From Anaerolineae bacterium (GTDB lineage: Bacteria; Chloroflexota; Anaerolineae; 4572-78; J111): DNA of 64,000 nt. Shown piece after piece: positions 1 through 7,918 of the stretch (position 1 is the first letter of the stretch; every line of letters starts with the position of its first letter). A program made the translations under genes and the position numbers. Where the stretch lies: the NCBI GenBank assembly GCA_023151115.1, contig JAKLJP010000001.1, positions 372,001 to 436,000 on the forward strand, written 5' to 3'. Under the pieces are notes generated by a model that was not told where the DNA came from, did not search any database, and saw nothing but the letters and a program-made list of their open reading frames with translations.

Positions 1-270
1 ATGTTTGAGCCGATACACGGCTCTGCGCCCAAATACGGCGGCAAAAACGTAGCCAGTCCTGTGGGAGCGATTGCCGCTGCTGCGATGATGCTCGATTTTC
101 TGGGCGAAAAACAGGCCGCCTGCCGGATCGAACGAGCCATTGAATCACTGCTGGTCAGCCGGCGTATCCCCTCGCTGGACGCTCGCAGCGGCCTGGCTAC
201 GAATCAAGTCGGCGATATGGTGGTAACGGAAATGGATTATCATCAGTATAGGAGGGAGGATATGGACTGA
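1..270 (+). CDS. C-terminal part of isopropylmalate/isocitrate dehydrogenase family protein (partial)
   Basis: The reading frame is open from the first base of the window, so only the last ~89 residues are visible and the true start lies upstream. The segment FEPIHGSAPKYGGKNVASP is the hallmark of NAD(P)-dependent decarboxylating beta-hydroxyacid dehydrogenases (3-isopropylmalate, isocitrate, tartrate, homoisocitrate), where it lies near the nucleotide-binding loop. The remaining helix-rich tail (residues 22-89) matches the usual C-terminal end of this fold. It is known that members oxidise and decarboxylate 2-hydroxy-3-carboxy acids. Which substrate applies here cannot be told from the fragment. 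The gene lies on the same strand and 100 bp ahead of an ABC importer. Confidence 0.85.
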   Translation: MFEPIHGSAPKYGGKNVASPVGAIAAAAMMLDFLGEKQAACRIERAIESLLVSRRIPSLDARSGLATNQVGDMVVTEMDYHQYRREDMD

Positions 271-299
271 CCTACCTTAAACAGGCCCAACTCCGGGCC

Positions 300-360
300 G
301 AAAATCAAGATCTAAAATTCAAAACTTGTCCTGAGCAAAGTCGAAGGGTCCAAAATCGAA
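300..360. repeat. intergenic short-word repeat (AAAATC words plus CCTGAGCAAAGTCGAAGG)
   Basis: The 100-bp gap before the binding-protein gene is filled with permuted words AAAATC, TCTAAAATTC and TCCAAAATCG around a CTTGTCCTGAGCAAAGTCGA segment. Similar AAAATC-word elements recur at 2798, 4662, 22428, 25998, 29626 and 31013. The element ends just before the AGGGAGG ribosome-binding site of the next gene. Confidence 0.7.
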
Positions 361-370
361 AGGGAGGTAG

Positions 371-1642
371 ATGATGAATCGAAGAGGATTTTTAGTCTTA
401 GTTCTATTGACAGCTATAGCGTTGTTAACAACGGCCTGTGGCGGGGCAGCGCCGCCGGCCGCTCAAGCTCCGGCCCAGGCTCCGGCTGCTACCGAAGCAC
501 CCGTCGCTAATAAAGAAGCGGCGGGAGAGCCATATAAAATCGGTCTATTCTTTTCGGTAACAGGGCCGGCTTCGTCGTTGGGTGTCCCGGAGCGGGACAC
601 AGCCCAAATGGTTATCGAGCAGGTGAATGAAGCCGGCGGGATTAAGGGGCCGGACGGTAAGCTGCATCCCCTGAAGGGGATTTTTGAGGATGACCAGAGC
701 AACCCTGACGAAGCGGTGCTGATTGTCAAGAAGTTCATTGAGCAGGAAAAAGTACCGATTATTGTGGGCGGTACGGGCAGCCCCGCCAGCATGGCGGTGA
801 TTGACACCGTAACCCAGGCTAAACTGCCTTTCATCTCCAATGCTTCGGCCAGCGGGATTGTGGTACCGGTCGAGGAGCGGCAGTGGATTTTCAAGACGCC
901 GCAGCAAAATCTGGTGGTGGCTCAAGTGCAGGGCGACTGGCTGACGGCCAACAAAGTCACCAAGATTGCTTCGTTGGGGGTGAACAACGCCTTTGGGGCC
1001 GATTCGATGGAGGCGCTGCGCGGGGTGGTTAAAGAGCTAGGTATTGAGATTGCCTACGAAGGTACGTTTGAACCAGGCGACACCGACTTTTCCGCCCAGT
1101 TGACCCAGGTAGCCGGTTCGGGGGCTGAGGCATTGATCGTGCATGCCACACCCGGCGAGGGTGCGCCGCTAACCGTACAATTCCGCGATTTGGGCCTGGA
1201 GATGCCGCTAGTTCACAATCACGGTATTGGCAACAAAGCCTTTATCGAGCTGGCCGGGGAGGCGGCTGAGGGTGTCCTCTTCCCGATTGGCAAGCTGCTG
1301 GTGGCTGAGGGCCTGCCTGACAGTGATCCGCAAAAGACGATGCTGGTGAAGTATATCGCCGATTATAGCAAACACACAGGTGGAGGTGCGCCCAGCACCT
1401 TTGGTGGGCATGCCTGGGACGCGATGCAGATGACCATTATGGCCCTGCAAGAGGTAGGGCCTGATCCGGCGGCCATTCGTGACTATTTGGAGAGCATTCA
1501 CAACTTTGCCGGTATCTCCGGCGTCTTCAATCTGTCCTCAAAAGACCATAATGGTATTGGCAAGGAATCGCTGGTGATGGTTCAGATTAAAGATGGCAAG
1601 TGGGTTTACGTAACACCCGAAGCGTATGCCAGTGTTCAGTAG
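371..1642 (+). CDS. ABC transporter substrate-binding lipoprotein, branched-chain amino acid/aromatic acid type (LivJ/LivK-like)
   Basis: This 423-residue protein has a lipoprotein signal: a basic N-terminus (MMNRRG), a hydrophobic stretch and a lipobox LTTAC with Cys23 followed by Gly-Gly. An Ala/Pro/Gln-rich linker (to ~residue 48) tethers it outside the cytoplasmic membrane. From ~residue 55 the sequence YKIGLFFSVTGPASSLGVPE opens a type I periplasmic-binding fold (Peripla_BP_6). AGGGAGG lies 5-8 bp before the two overlapping ATGs. It heads the permease and ATPase genes below, so it captures the ligand for them. The family binds Leu/Ile/Val, amides, urea or aromatic acids. The CoA-transferase and CoA-ligase genes downstream favour a carboxylic or aromatic acid, but that is inference. 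Confidence 0.93.
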   Translation: MMNRRGFLVLVLLTAIALLTTACGGAAPPAAQAPAQAPAATEAPVANKEAAGEPYKIGLFFSVTGPASSLGVPERDTAQMVIEQVNEAGGIKGPDGKLHPLKGIFEDDQSNPDEAVLIVKKFIEQEKVPIIVGGTGSPASMAVIDTVTQAKLPFISNASASGIVVPVEERQWIFKTPQQNLVVAQVQGDWLTANKVTKIASLGVNNAFGADSMEALRGVVKELGIEIAYEGTFEPGDTDFSAQLTQVAGSGAEALIVHATPGEGAPLTVQFRDLGLEMPLVHNHGIGNKAFIELAGEAAEGVLFPIGKLLVAEGLPDSDPQKTMLVKYIADYSKHTGGGAPSTFGGHAWDAMQMTIMALQEVGPDPAAIRDYLESIHNFAGISGVFNLSSKDHNGIGKESLVMVQIKDGKWVYVTPEAYASVQ

Positions 1643-1670
1643 TTGAAGCCTTCATTGCCCTTAGAAATAC

Positions 1671-1723
1671 GTAGTGGCGACTTTAGTCGCTTATGGTCCA
1701 AGAACGACTGAAGTCGTCACTAC
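1671..1723. repeat. intercistronic inverted repeat (GTAGTG-CGACTT-AGTCG arms)
   Basis: Two 20-nt arms, 1671-1690 and 1704-1723, are reverse complements at 17 of 20 positions and enclose a 13-nt loop. The element sits between the binding-protein gene and the first permease gene. In mRNA it would form a strong hairpin, a common way to keep the binding protein more abundant than the membrane parts. It also lies inside the longer open frame that starts at GTG 1674, so that upstream start is probably not used. Confidence 0.75.
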
Positions 1724-1751
1724 GAACCCGTTATTAAAGAAGGATACCACT

Positions 1752-2681
1752 TTGACTCTCCAGGATCAACTCGTCCAATTTCTGGTTTCGGGCATTACCC
1801 TCGGCAGTATTTATGCCCTGATTGCGCTGGGCTTTGTAACCATTTACAACGTTACCGGCATCATTAACTTTGCCCAGGGTGAGTTCGCCGTCTACGGGGC
1901 ACTTATGGCCATCACCGTCTTCCAGAAAATCAGATTGTTGAGCGGCAACTTGCAGCTCGATCTGGGTTGGCCTTTGCCGGTAGCAGCCCTCTTTGGCGTA
2001 ACTATCGCTGTCGGGTTGGGCATGTTACTGTATTGGGTGGGCATCCAGCCAGCGCGCCGGGCCTCCATTCTCAGTCAAATTATCATTACCATTGGCGCTG
2101 CTTTTGTCTTTCGCGGCCTGGCTTTGCTGATTTGGGGTACTGATCCCTTCCGGCTGCCGGCTTTTACCCAGGGAGCACCCCTTAAACTTTTTGGGGCTAT
2201 CCTTACTCTACAAGGGATATGGGTGATAGCAACAATCTTCCTGGTCCTGGCAATGCTTTATCTATTCTTTAACTATACACTCACCGGCAAAGCATTGCAG
2301 GCTTGCGCGGTTAACTCGACGGCAGCGCGAATGATGGGAATTAACACCCGCCGCATGGCTCTGTTGGCGTTCGGTCTGAGCGCCGCTGTCACGGCCATCG
2401 CCGGTATCGTGATTGCTCCGGCTACCTTTATGACTTACGACCGGGGGCTGATCCTCTCGCTTAAAGGATTTGTGGCCGCAATTATGGGCGGGATGTCCAG
2501 TCCGGTTGGCGCTGTTGTGGGTGGTCTGCTGCTGGGGATTCTGGAGTCGTTTAGCGCCGGATTGATTTCATCCGGCTATAAAGATGCTGTGGCCTTCTTT
2601 GTCCTTTTCATTGTTTTAGCTGTGCGCTTGGGCGGGCTGCTCCGAGGCCGGACAGTTACTTTTGAACAAGCTGGATTATAA
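1752..2681 (+). CDS. livH: branched-chain-amino-acid-type ABC transporter permease LivH
   Basis: This is an inner-membrane permease of the LivH family with about eight hydrophobic segments, from QFLVSGITLGSIYALIALGF to the last helix near LLRGR. The motif YNVTGIINFAQGEF is typical of LivH. I chose the TTG at 1752 because AAGAAGGA lies 7 bp upstream and the protein then begins directly at the first helix (MTLQDQL). The frame stays open to a GTG at 1674, but that would translate an intergenic inverted repeat. It forms the channel with LivM and is driven by LivG and LivF. The length of ~310 residues is normal. Confidence 0.93.
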   Translation: MTLQDQLVQFLVSGITLGSIYALIALGFVTIYNVTGIINFAQGEFAVYGALMAITVFQKIRLLSGNLQLDLGWPLPVAALFGVTIAVGLGMLLYWVGIQPARRASILSQIIITIGAAFVFRGLALLIWGTDPFRLPAFTQGAPLKLFGAILTLQGIWVIATIFLVLAMLYLFFNYTLTGKALQACAVNSTAARMMGINTRRMALLAFGLSAAVTAIAGIVIAPATFMTYDRGLILSLKGFVAAIMGGMSSPVGAVVGGLLLGILESFSAGLISSGYKDAVAFFVLFIVLAVRLGGLLRGRTVTFEQAGL

Positions 2682-2764
2682 GCAAATTAATTGTGAATTG
2701 CCCACAGGGGGCCTGCGGCTCTGAATGGTGAATTGTAAATGGTGAGTGAAAGAATAAGTACCTG

Positions 2765-3838
2765 ATGGAAATCCGAAATCCACACCCGTTAGTCGGGCAA
2801 TCCAAAATCCAAAATCTAAAATCTAAAATACCCAAAGGGCACGATGTCCAAAATCTGGCCGGTTTGGCCACGCTGGCGCTGGTCCTGGCCCTGCTGCCGC
2901 TCACCATTCAGAATAACTATATTCTGACGATTTTGATCTTTGTAGCCCAGTTCACCATCCTCACGATTGGCCTCTCCCTCTTGATGGGCTATGCCGGTCA
3001 GATTTCGCTGGGACAAGCGACATTTTTTGGGATTGGGGCTTATACCACGGCCATCCTGGCGACTCGTTTTCACGTTTCTCCCTGGCTGGCTTTTCTGGCG
3101 GGAGTTCTACTCTCAGCCGGAATAGCTTATCTCGTTGGCGGCTTAATCTTCCGGCTGCATGGTCATTACCTAGCCATGGCTACGTTGGGCATGAATACCA
3201 TTTTGTTTCTCACCCTAACTCAGGAGGTTGAGTGGACCGGCGGACCATCCGGTTTGCGGGGCATCCCCGACCTGAGCTTGGGGCCATTGATGTTTGCCGG
3301 CGATACCTATTATTTTTACCTGTTCTGGTTTTTTGCCCTGCTGGTCATTGCCGCCTCGCTGAACATTGTCAACTCGCGGGTAGGACGGGCCATGCGGGCT
3401 TTACATGCCAGCCAGGTCGCCGCCGAAGCCTTGGGCATTGACACAAATGCCTTCAAGATCAAGGTATTTGTCCTCAGCGCCGCTTATGGTGGGTTGGCTG
3501 GAGGATTACATGCCGCCTATCTCGGTTTTATCAGTCCATCTTCTTTTGGCATCGGCGTTTCTATTGAACTGGTCGTCATGGCGGTGGTGGGCGGACTGGC
3601 CAGTGTGTGGGGGCCTCTCTTTGGGGCCGGTCTCGTCATGATGATTGAACAATACTTGCGGACGGCCGTGAAAGCCATTATCCCCAACGCTTCGGGTGAG
3701 CAAGAGATTATCGCTTTTGGTCTTATCTTGATGGTCATCATGATTTTCTTGCCTGAAGGACTGTTCACCGGTCTGGTCAAGGCCGGGCGAAGATGGTATT
3801 TAAGACAATGGCTGCTCAGGCCGGTGCAGGATAGATGA
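2765..3838 (+). CDS. livM: branched-chain-amino-acid-type ABC transporter permease LivM
   Basis: This second permease subunit has ~10 hydrophobic segments beginning near residue 32 and the LivM signatures LLMGYAGQISLGQATFFGIGA and HGHYLAMATLGMN. The ATG at 2765 precedes a 58-bp copy of an intergenic repeat that is translated in frame, giving a charged N-terminal tail of ~28 residues (including [16 protein letters not shown]) found in no ordinary LivM. Either that tail is real or translation begins at a non-ATG codon after the repeat, such as the TTG or CTG codons around 2855-2880. The stop overlaps the next start (ATGA), showing tight coupling with LivG. Confidence 0.92.
   Translation: MEIRNPHPLVGQSKIQNLKSKIPKGHDVQNLAGLATLALVLALLPLTIQNNYILTILIFVAQFTILTIGLSLLMGYAGQISLGQATFFGIGAYTTAILATRFHVSPWLAFLAGVLLSAGIAYLVGGLIFRLHGHYLAMATLGMNTILFLTLTQEVEWTGGPSGLRGIPDLSLGPLMFAGDTYYFYLFWFFALLVIAASLNIVNSRVGRAMRALHASQVAAEALGIDTNAFKIKVFVLSAAYGGLAGGLHAAYLGFISPSSFGIGVSIELVVMAVVGGLASVWGPLFGAGLVMMIEQYLRTAVKAIIPNASGEQEIIAFGLILMVIMIFLPEGLFTGLVKAGRRWYLRQWLLRPVQDR
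2798..2856. repeat. AAAATC-word repeat with CCCAAAGGGCACGATGTCC core, inside the 5' end of livM
   Basis: Four tandem AAAATC words are followed by ATACCCAAAGGGCACGATG and another TCCAAAATC. The reverse complement of 25998-26050 is nearly the same sequence, 23 kb away and on the other strand. Since both copies include the same non-word core, this is a discrete dispersed element rather than simple low complexity. Confidence 0.8.
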
Positions 3839-4680
3839 TCGAAAGCTTGCCGTCTACCAAGTCATCTAACCCACCGGATTTTGTCCCACCCTCAACTTTG
3901 CTCGAAGCCAGGCAGCTGGTCAAAAGCTTCGGGGGGCTGATGGCAGTCAATCAGGTAGATTTATCGGTCCGTTCCGGCGAAATTATGGCTTTGATTGGCC
4001 CTAATGGGGCCGGTAAGACGACCATGTTCAATCTTATCTCCGGCGTGCATCGCCCGGACAAAGGACAGGTCGTTTTTGAAGGTAAGTGTATTTCGGGTTT
4101 ACCTATGCACGAAGTTGCGGCCATGGGGGTGGTGCGCACGTTTCAAAATCTACAAATTTTTGAGACCATGACTGTTCTGGAAAATGTAATGGTTGGCTGT
4201 CACCGGCAAGGCCGGGTCGGATTCTTGGCTGCTGCGCTGCGCTGGCCGGGGGTAGCCGCCGAAGAAACTCATTTGCAAGCGCGGGCGCTGGAGTATCTGG
4301 CTATGGTCGGGCTGACCCACCGGGCTGGAGATTCGGCTTCATCGTTATCCTACGGACAGCAACGCCTGGTTGAAATTGCCCGTGCTCTGGCCGCCACCCC
4401 TAAACTGTTGCTGCTTGATGAGCCGGCCGCCGGGCTGACGCGGGTAGAAGCAGCAGCCCTCGACGTCTTGATCGGTCGTATCCGAGAGCGGGGCGTCGCC
4501 ATTTTGCTGGTGGAGCATGACATGAACCTGGTCATGGGGTTGGCTGACCGGATTGTCGTATTACATTACGGGCAGAAAATCGCCGAAGGCACACCGGCTG
4601 AAGTGCAGTCCAGCCCGGAAGTAGTCCAGGCCTACCTGGGCGTAGATTGGCAGCAACCGATTTACGATTTTAGATTTTAG
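3835..4680 (+). CDS. livG: ABC transporter ATP-binding protein LivG
   Basis: Cytoplasmic ATPase of the importer, 281 residues. A ~20-residue leader precedes the ABC domain. Visible motifs are Walker [10 protein letters not shown], the family-specific [11 protein letters not shown]-loop segment, the signature [14 protein letters not shown] (LSGGQ variant SSLSYGQQ), Walker [12 protein letters not shown] and the H-loop [17 protein letters not shown]. The end [20 protein letters not shown] is typical of LivG. The start codon overlaps the livM stop. The last codons run into another AAAATC/GATTTT repeat, which supplies the terminal IYDFRF, an odd tail not expected for the family. Confidence 0.95.
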   Translation: MIESLPSTKSSNPPDFVPPSTLLEARQLVKSFGGLMAVNQVDLSVRSGEIMALIGPNGAGKTTMFNLISGVHRPDKGQVVFEGKCISGLPMHEVAAMGVVRTFQNLQIFETMTVLENVMVGCHRQGRVGFLAAALRWPGVAAEETHLQARALEYLAMVGLTHRAGDSASSLSYGQQRLVEIARALAATPKLLLLDEPAAGLTRVEAAALDVLIGRIRERGVAILLVEHDMNLVMGLADRIVVLHYGQKIAEGTPAEVQSSPEVVQAYLGVDWQQPIYDFRF

Positions 4681-4703
4681 ATTTACGATTTAAATTCAAA
4701 TAT
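4662..4703. repeat. GATTTTAGATTT-word repeat between livG and livF
   Basis: Permuted words TTTACGATTTTAGATTTTAG cover the last codons of livG and the 29-bp gap before livF. This is the same family as the AAAATC elements elsewhere, here in the opposite orientation. It sits directly before the weak ribosome-binding site of livF. Confidence 0.65.
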
Positions 4704-4709
4704 GGAAAG

Positions 4710-5480
4710 ATGCTTGAGATAAGAGGTATTTCAACCTTTTATGGGCACATTCAGGCCCTCAACAAAGTCTCGCTAGAGGTCCGGGCCGGTGAGATTATCT
4801 CGCTGATTGGGGCCAACGGCGCGGGTAAAACCACCCTGCTCAATAGCATTTCGGGCGTTGTTCCTCCCCGCCAGGGGCAGATCGTGCTGAATGGGCAGGA
4901 GATCACTTCTCATTCGCCCGAAGCCATCGTGGGCCTGGGTGTCAGCCATGTACCGGAGCGGCGCCAGGTGTTTGGGGTTTTGACGGTGCAAGATAACCTG
5001 TTGTTGGGAGCCTATTTGCGTTTGCGGCGAGGCGAAGGCCGGGCCGTAGCCCAGGATATGGACGGCATTTTCAGGCTCTTTCCCCGGCTCAAAGAACGCC
5101 CCAAGCAATTGGCCGGCACGCTTTCCGGGGGAGAACAGCAGATGCTGGCGATGGGTCGAGGGCTGATGGCCCGGCCAAAAGTATTGTTACTGGATGAACC
5201 TTCCCTGGGCCTGGCCCCAATTCTGGCGCAGGAGATTTTTCAGATCATTCAACAGTTGCGGGCTGCCAACGTCATGATCTTGCTTGTGGAGCAAAACGCA
5301 CGAGCCGCGCTGGAGATTTCTGATCGGGGCTACGTTTTGGAAACCGGGCTGATCGTGTTGAGTGATACGGCCAAAGCACTGCTGGCGAATGAGGGTGTGC
5401 AGCAAGCCTACCTGGGCCGAGTCCCAGGGAGCAACCATCACCCACCCAACTCTAATACGCAAATTACTGTGAGCTTATGA
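4710..5480 (+). CDS. livF: ABC transporter ATP-binding protein LivF
   Basis: Second ATPase of the importer, 256 residues. It starts MLEIRGISTFYGHIQALNKVSLEV, has Walker A GANGAGKTT, the LivF-specific VPERRQVFGVLTVQDNLLLGAY, the signature LSGGEQQMLAMGRGLM, Walker B LLLDEPSLGLAP and the H-loop region LLVEQNARAALEISDR. It completes the five-gene transporter. The stop overlaps the start of the following CoA-transferase (ATGA), so transport and CoA activation are probably translated from one message. Confidence 0.95.
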   Translation: MLEIRGISTFYGHIQALNKVSLEVRAGEIISLIGANGAGKTTLLNSISGVVPPRQGQIVLNGQEITSHSPEAIVGLGVSHVPERRQVFGVLTVQDNLLLGAYLRLRRGEGRAVAQDMDGIFRLFPRLKERPKQLAGTLSGGEQQMLAMGRGLMARPKVLLLDEPSLGLAPILAQEIFQIIQQLRAANVMILLVEQNARAALEISDRGYVLETGLIVLSDTAKALLANEGVQQAYLGRVPGSNHHPPNSNTQITVSL

Positions 5481-6646
5481 TTCTAAAAAACATTACCGTC
5501 TTAAGCCTGGAACAAGCCACCACCCTGCCCTTTCTCACCTACCACCTGGCCTGTGATGGGGCGCGGATTATCCGGGTGGAAAACCCGCAGCGGCCCGACC
5601 CCAACCGCTTTGTGGGGCGCAAGGTGTTGGACGAAGAGGGCATGAACAGCTATTTCCTGCCCAACAACTGCGGCAAGGAAGCCATTACCCTCAACCTGGG
5701 CAGCGCCAAGGGCCAGGTCATCTTGCATCAACTCATCGCCCGGCTCAAGGTGGACGTCTTTGCCTGCAACCAACGCCCCCGCAGCTACACCCGCCTGGGC
5801 ATTGATTACGACACCCTGCGAGCCGTCAAACCCGACCTGATCTGGGTCGGCATTAGCGGCTTTGGCCCCGACAGCGATGAGGCTGCCTACGACCCCATTT
5901 TGCAGGCTCGCGCCGGCTTTATGGATTTGACTGGTGACCCGGATGGCCCACCCCTCGTTTTTGGTCTGCCAATGGTTGACCTGGGCGCGGGCGAGCACGG
6001 CTACGGCCAGATTATGAAGGCGCTGTACCATCGCGCTGTTACCGGCGAGGGGATGCGGCTGGATATCTCGATGTTTCGCAGCGCCGTATCATGGATGGTC
6101 TCCCCGGTCATGTTGACCCACAGCCTGAACGAGACGGCAGCCCGGCGGGGCAACATCCACCAATTTTTCGCCCCGGCCTCGGTTTACCCCACTCGCGACG
6201 GCTACGTGTATATGGCCGTCGGCAACGACCGGCAGTGGGCCGCCATTTCCGAACTGCCCGCCTTTGCCGCCCTGGCCCGGCCGGAGTACGCCCGCAACAC
6301 CGGTCGCATCGCCGATGTGTCAGCCCTCAATCGTCAACTGACCGAAACCTTTAAAGGTTTGACTACTGCCGCCGCGATTGAGCTTTTCCAGGGCATTGGC
6401 GTGCCAGTATCGCGCGTTAATACGATGGCGGATGTGGTGGCCGACCCGCTGGTGGTCGCTCACCTCATCCACCTCAGCGACCCCCGTTCCGGCCTGATGG
6501 TGGCGCTGCCCGGACCGCCGGTGGGCGAAACTCCTTCATTGCGTTTCCCTCCTCGCCTGGGCGAACATAATCGGCAGGTCTACATCGAAGAAATGGGCTA
6601 CGCCGCCGAAACCTTCGCTGCCTGGCAAGAACAGGGGATTATTTGA
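5477..6646 (+). CDS. CaiB/BaiF (family III) CoA-transferase
   Basis: The 389-residue protein moves CoA between carboxylic acids without free thioester hydrolysis. Family III features seen are the N-terminal LEQATTLPFLTYHLACDGARIIRVE, the KEAITLNLGSAKGQ segment, and FMDLTGDPDGPP, where the family's catalytic aspartate is expected. Also present are MVDLGAGEHGYGQIMKALYHR and the distal GIPVSRV-like GVPVSRVNTMADVVADPLV. It overlaps livF by 4 bp and is followed 3 bp later by the M28 peptidase. Known members act on carnitine, formate/oxalate, benzylsuccinate, mesaconate and bile acids. Its place after an importer suggests activation of the imported acid; the substrate is unknown. Confidence 0.9.
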   Translation: MILKNITVLSLEQATTLPFLTYHLACDGARIIRVENPQRPDPNRFVGRKVLDEEGMNSYFLPNNCGKEAITLNLGSAKGQVILHQLIARLKVDVFACNQRPRSYTRLGIDYDTLRAVKPDLIWVGISGFGPDSDEAAYDPILQARAGFMDLTGDPDGPPLVFGLPMVDLGAGEHGYGQIMKALYHRAVTGEGMRLDISMFRSAVSWMVSPVMLTHSLNETAARRGNIHQFFAPASVYPTRDGYVYMAVGNDRQWAAISELPAFAALARPEYARNTGRIADVSALNRQLTETFKGLTTAAAIELFQGIGVPVSRVNTMADVVADPLVVAHLIHLSDPRSGLMVALPGPPVGETPSLRFPPRLGEHNRQVYIEEMGYAAETFAAWQEQGII

Positions 6647-6649
6647 ACG

Positions 6650-7852
6650 ATGACCGATTTTTTATTAGCCGACCAGTTGTTAAACCATGTCCGGGTTTTA
6701 TCGCAGCAAATTGGGCCACGCCCCGCCGGTCATTCAGCCGAGGCTCAAGCGCGGGAATACATTCGGTGTGCTTTGGCCGAGGCTGGCTTCTCTGAAATTG
6801 AGGCAATGCCCTTTTATACCTGGGATACCTGGGGCTACTCGCTTTTTGTGCCGGTGGCCCTGACCCTGGGGGGCAACTTGCTGGGCAAGATGGGGCGAAC
6901 CGCCAATATAATCGGGGCGTTAACCGCCCTGCTGAGCGCCTACCATCTATGGCGCGCCTCAGTCGCCAACCGCCAGCCACTGTCTCCTCTTTTTCCCAAA
7001 CGCCCTACCGCCAACTTGTTAGTTCGGATTCCCCCAAAAACCCGGCGGCGGCATAGAGTTGTCCTCATTGGCCACACCGATACCAACAAGCACCGGGCCA
7101 TGTTTAGCCCGGCTACTAAACATTTCTTGCAGGCCTCGACGACACTGGGCATGTTACTGCCGCTGGTTAATGGGCTGGCTCAATTAGCCCAAGCAGCCAG
7201 GCCAGGGAAAAAGGCCACCCTTCTCCAGCAGGCCAGCCTGATGGGATTGATGTCTTTGCTGTTTGTTGTGATGTACGACGAGAAGGAAGGCTACATTGAA
7301 GGGGCCAACGATAACGCCAGCGCGGTAGCCTGCTTATTAGGTTTGGGCGCGCATTTGAAGCAAAACCCGCTCGACCAGACGGAAGTCTGGCTGGCCTTTA
7401 CCAGCGCCGAAGAAGTGGGCTGTTTGGGAATGCATCAGTTGTTAGATGCTTATGGTCGCCAACTTGCCGATGCCTGGTTAATTGACTTTGAGATGGTTGG
7501 GGCAAAAGATGTAGCTTACGTGACCCGCCACAGCAGCCTGTCTTACCTGGGTGCTTACACACCTGATAAAGAATCTATAGCCTTGGCTGAAGCCGTGAGC
7601 CAACAACACCCCGAGTTGAACGTCTCTGGCCGCCCCATGATAATCACCGAAGAGGTGGGTAGCTTGCGCGGACGCGGTTACCGAGGAATATGCCTGGTCG
7701 GTGTGGGCGAAGATGGCTGGCTGGCGAATTGGCATCAATACAACGATAACTTCAATCATATTGAGCCATCCGGTCTTGAACGCGCTGCCCGCTTTGCCCT
7801 GGCGATGATGCAGATGCTTGATGAAAGTGGCTCTTATCTGGGAAAATCATAG
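6650..7852 (+). CDS. M28-family metallopeptidase with membrane segments
   Basis: Predicted zinc aminopeptidase/carboxypeptidase-like enzyme of 400 residues. Two hydrophobic stretches (~65-105) follow an N-terminal helical part. The M28 zinc ligands appear in order: LIGHTDTNKH (His/Asp), GANDNASA (bridging Asp), SAEEVG (catalytic and metal Glu), IDFEMVG and WHQYNDNF (C-terminal His). All essential positions look intact. Another hydrophobic stretch lies near LMGLMSLLFVVMY. It starts 3 bp after the CoA-transferase stop, so it belongs to the same operon. An amidase or peptidase might free an amino acid or a conjugated acid; that role is inferred only from position. Confidence 0.82.
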   Translation: MTDFLLADQLLNHVRVLSQQIGPRPAGHSAEAQAREYIRCALAEAGFSEIEAMPFYTWDTWGYSLFVPVALTLGGNLLGKMGRTANIIGALTALLSAYHLWRASVANRQPLSPLFPKRPTANLLVRIPPKTRRRHRVVLIGHTDTNKHRAMFSPATKHFLQASTTLGMLLPLVNGLAQLAQAARPGKKATLLQQASLMGLMSLLFVVMYDEKEGYIEGANDNASAVACLLGLGAHLKQNPLDQTEVWLAFTSAEEVGCLGMHQLLDAYGRQLADAWLIDFEMVGAKDVAYVTRHSSLSYLGAYTPDKESIALAEAVSQQHPELNVSGRPMIITEEVGSLRGRGYRGICLVGVGEDGWLANWHQYNDNFNHIEPSGLERAARFALAMMQMLDESGSYLGKS

Positions 7853-7854
7853 GA

Positions 7855-7905
7855 CCTCCTCGGAACTCCCCCACAAGTTCCCCTGAGTTCCCACGGGTTA
7901 TTTAC
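7855..7905. repeat. GTTCC-word repeat
   Basis: The gap before the CoA-ligase gene holds permuted words CTCCTCGGAACTCCCCCAC, AAGTTCCCC and TGAGTTCCCACGG. A related set of words occurs inside the MFS gene at 57836-57902. Confidence 0.55.
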
Positions 7906-7918
7906 GCAGGAGGCAACG

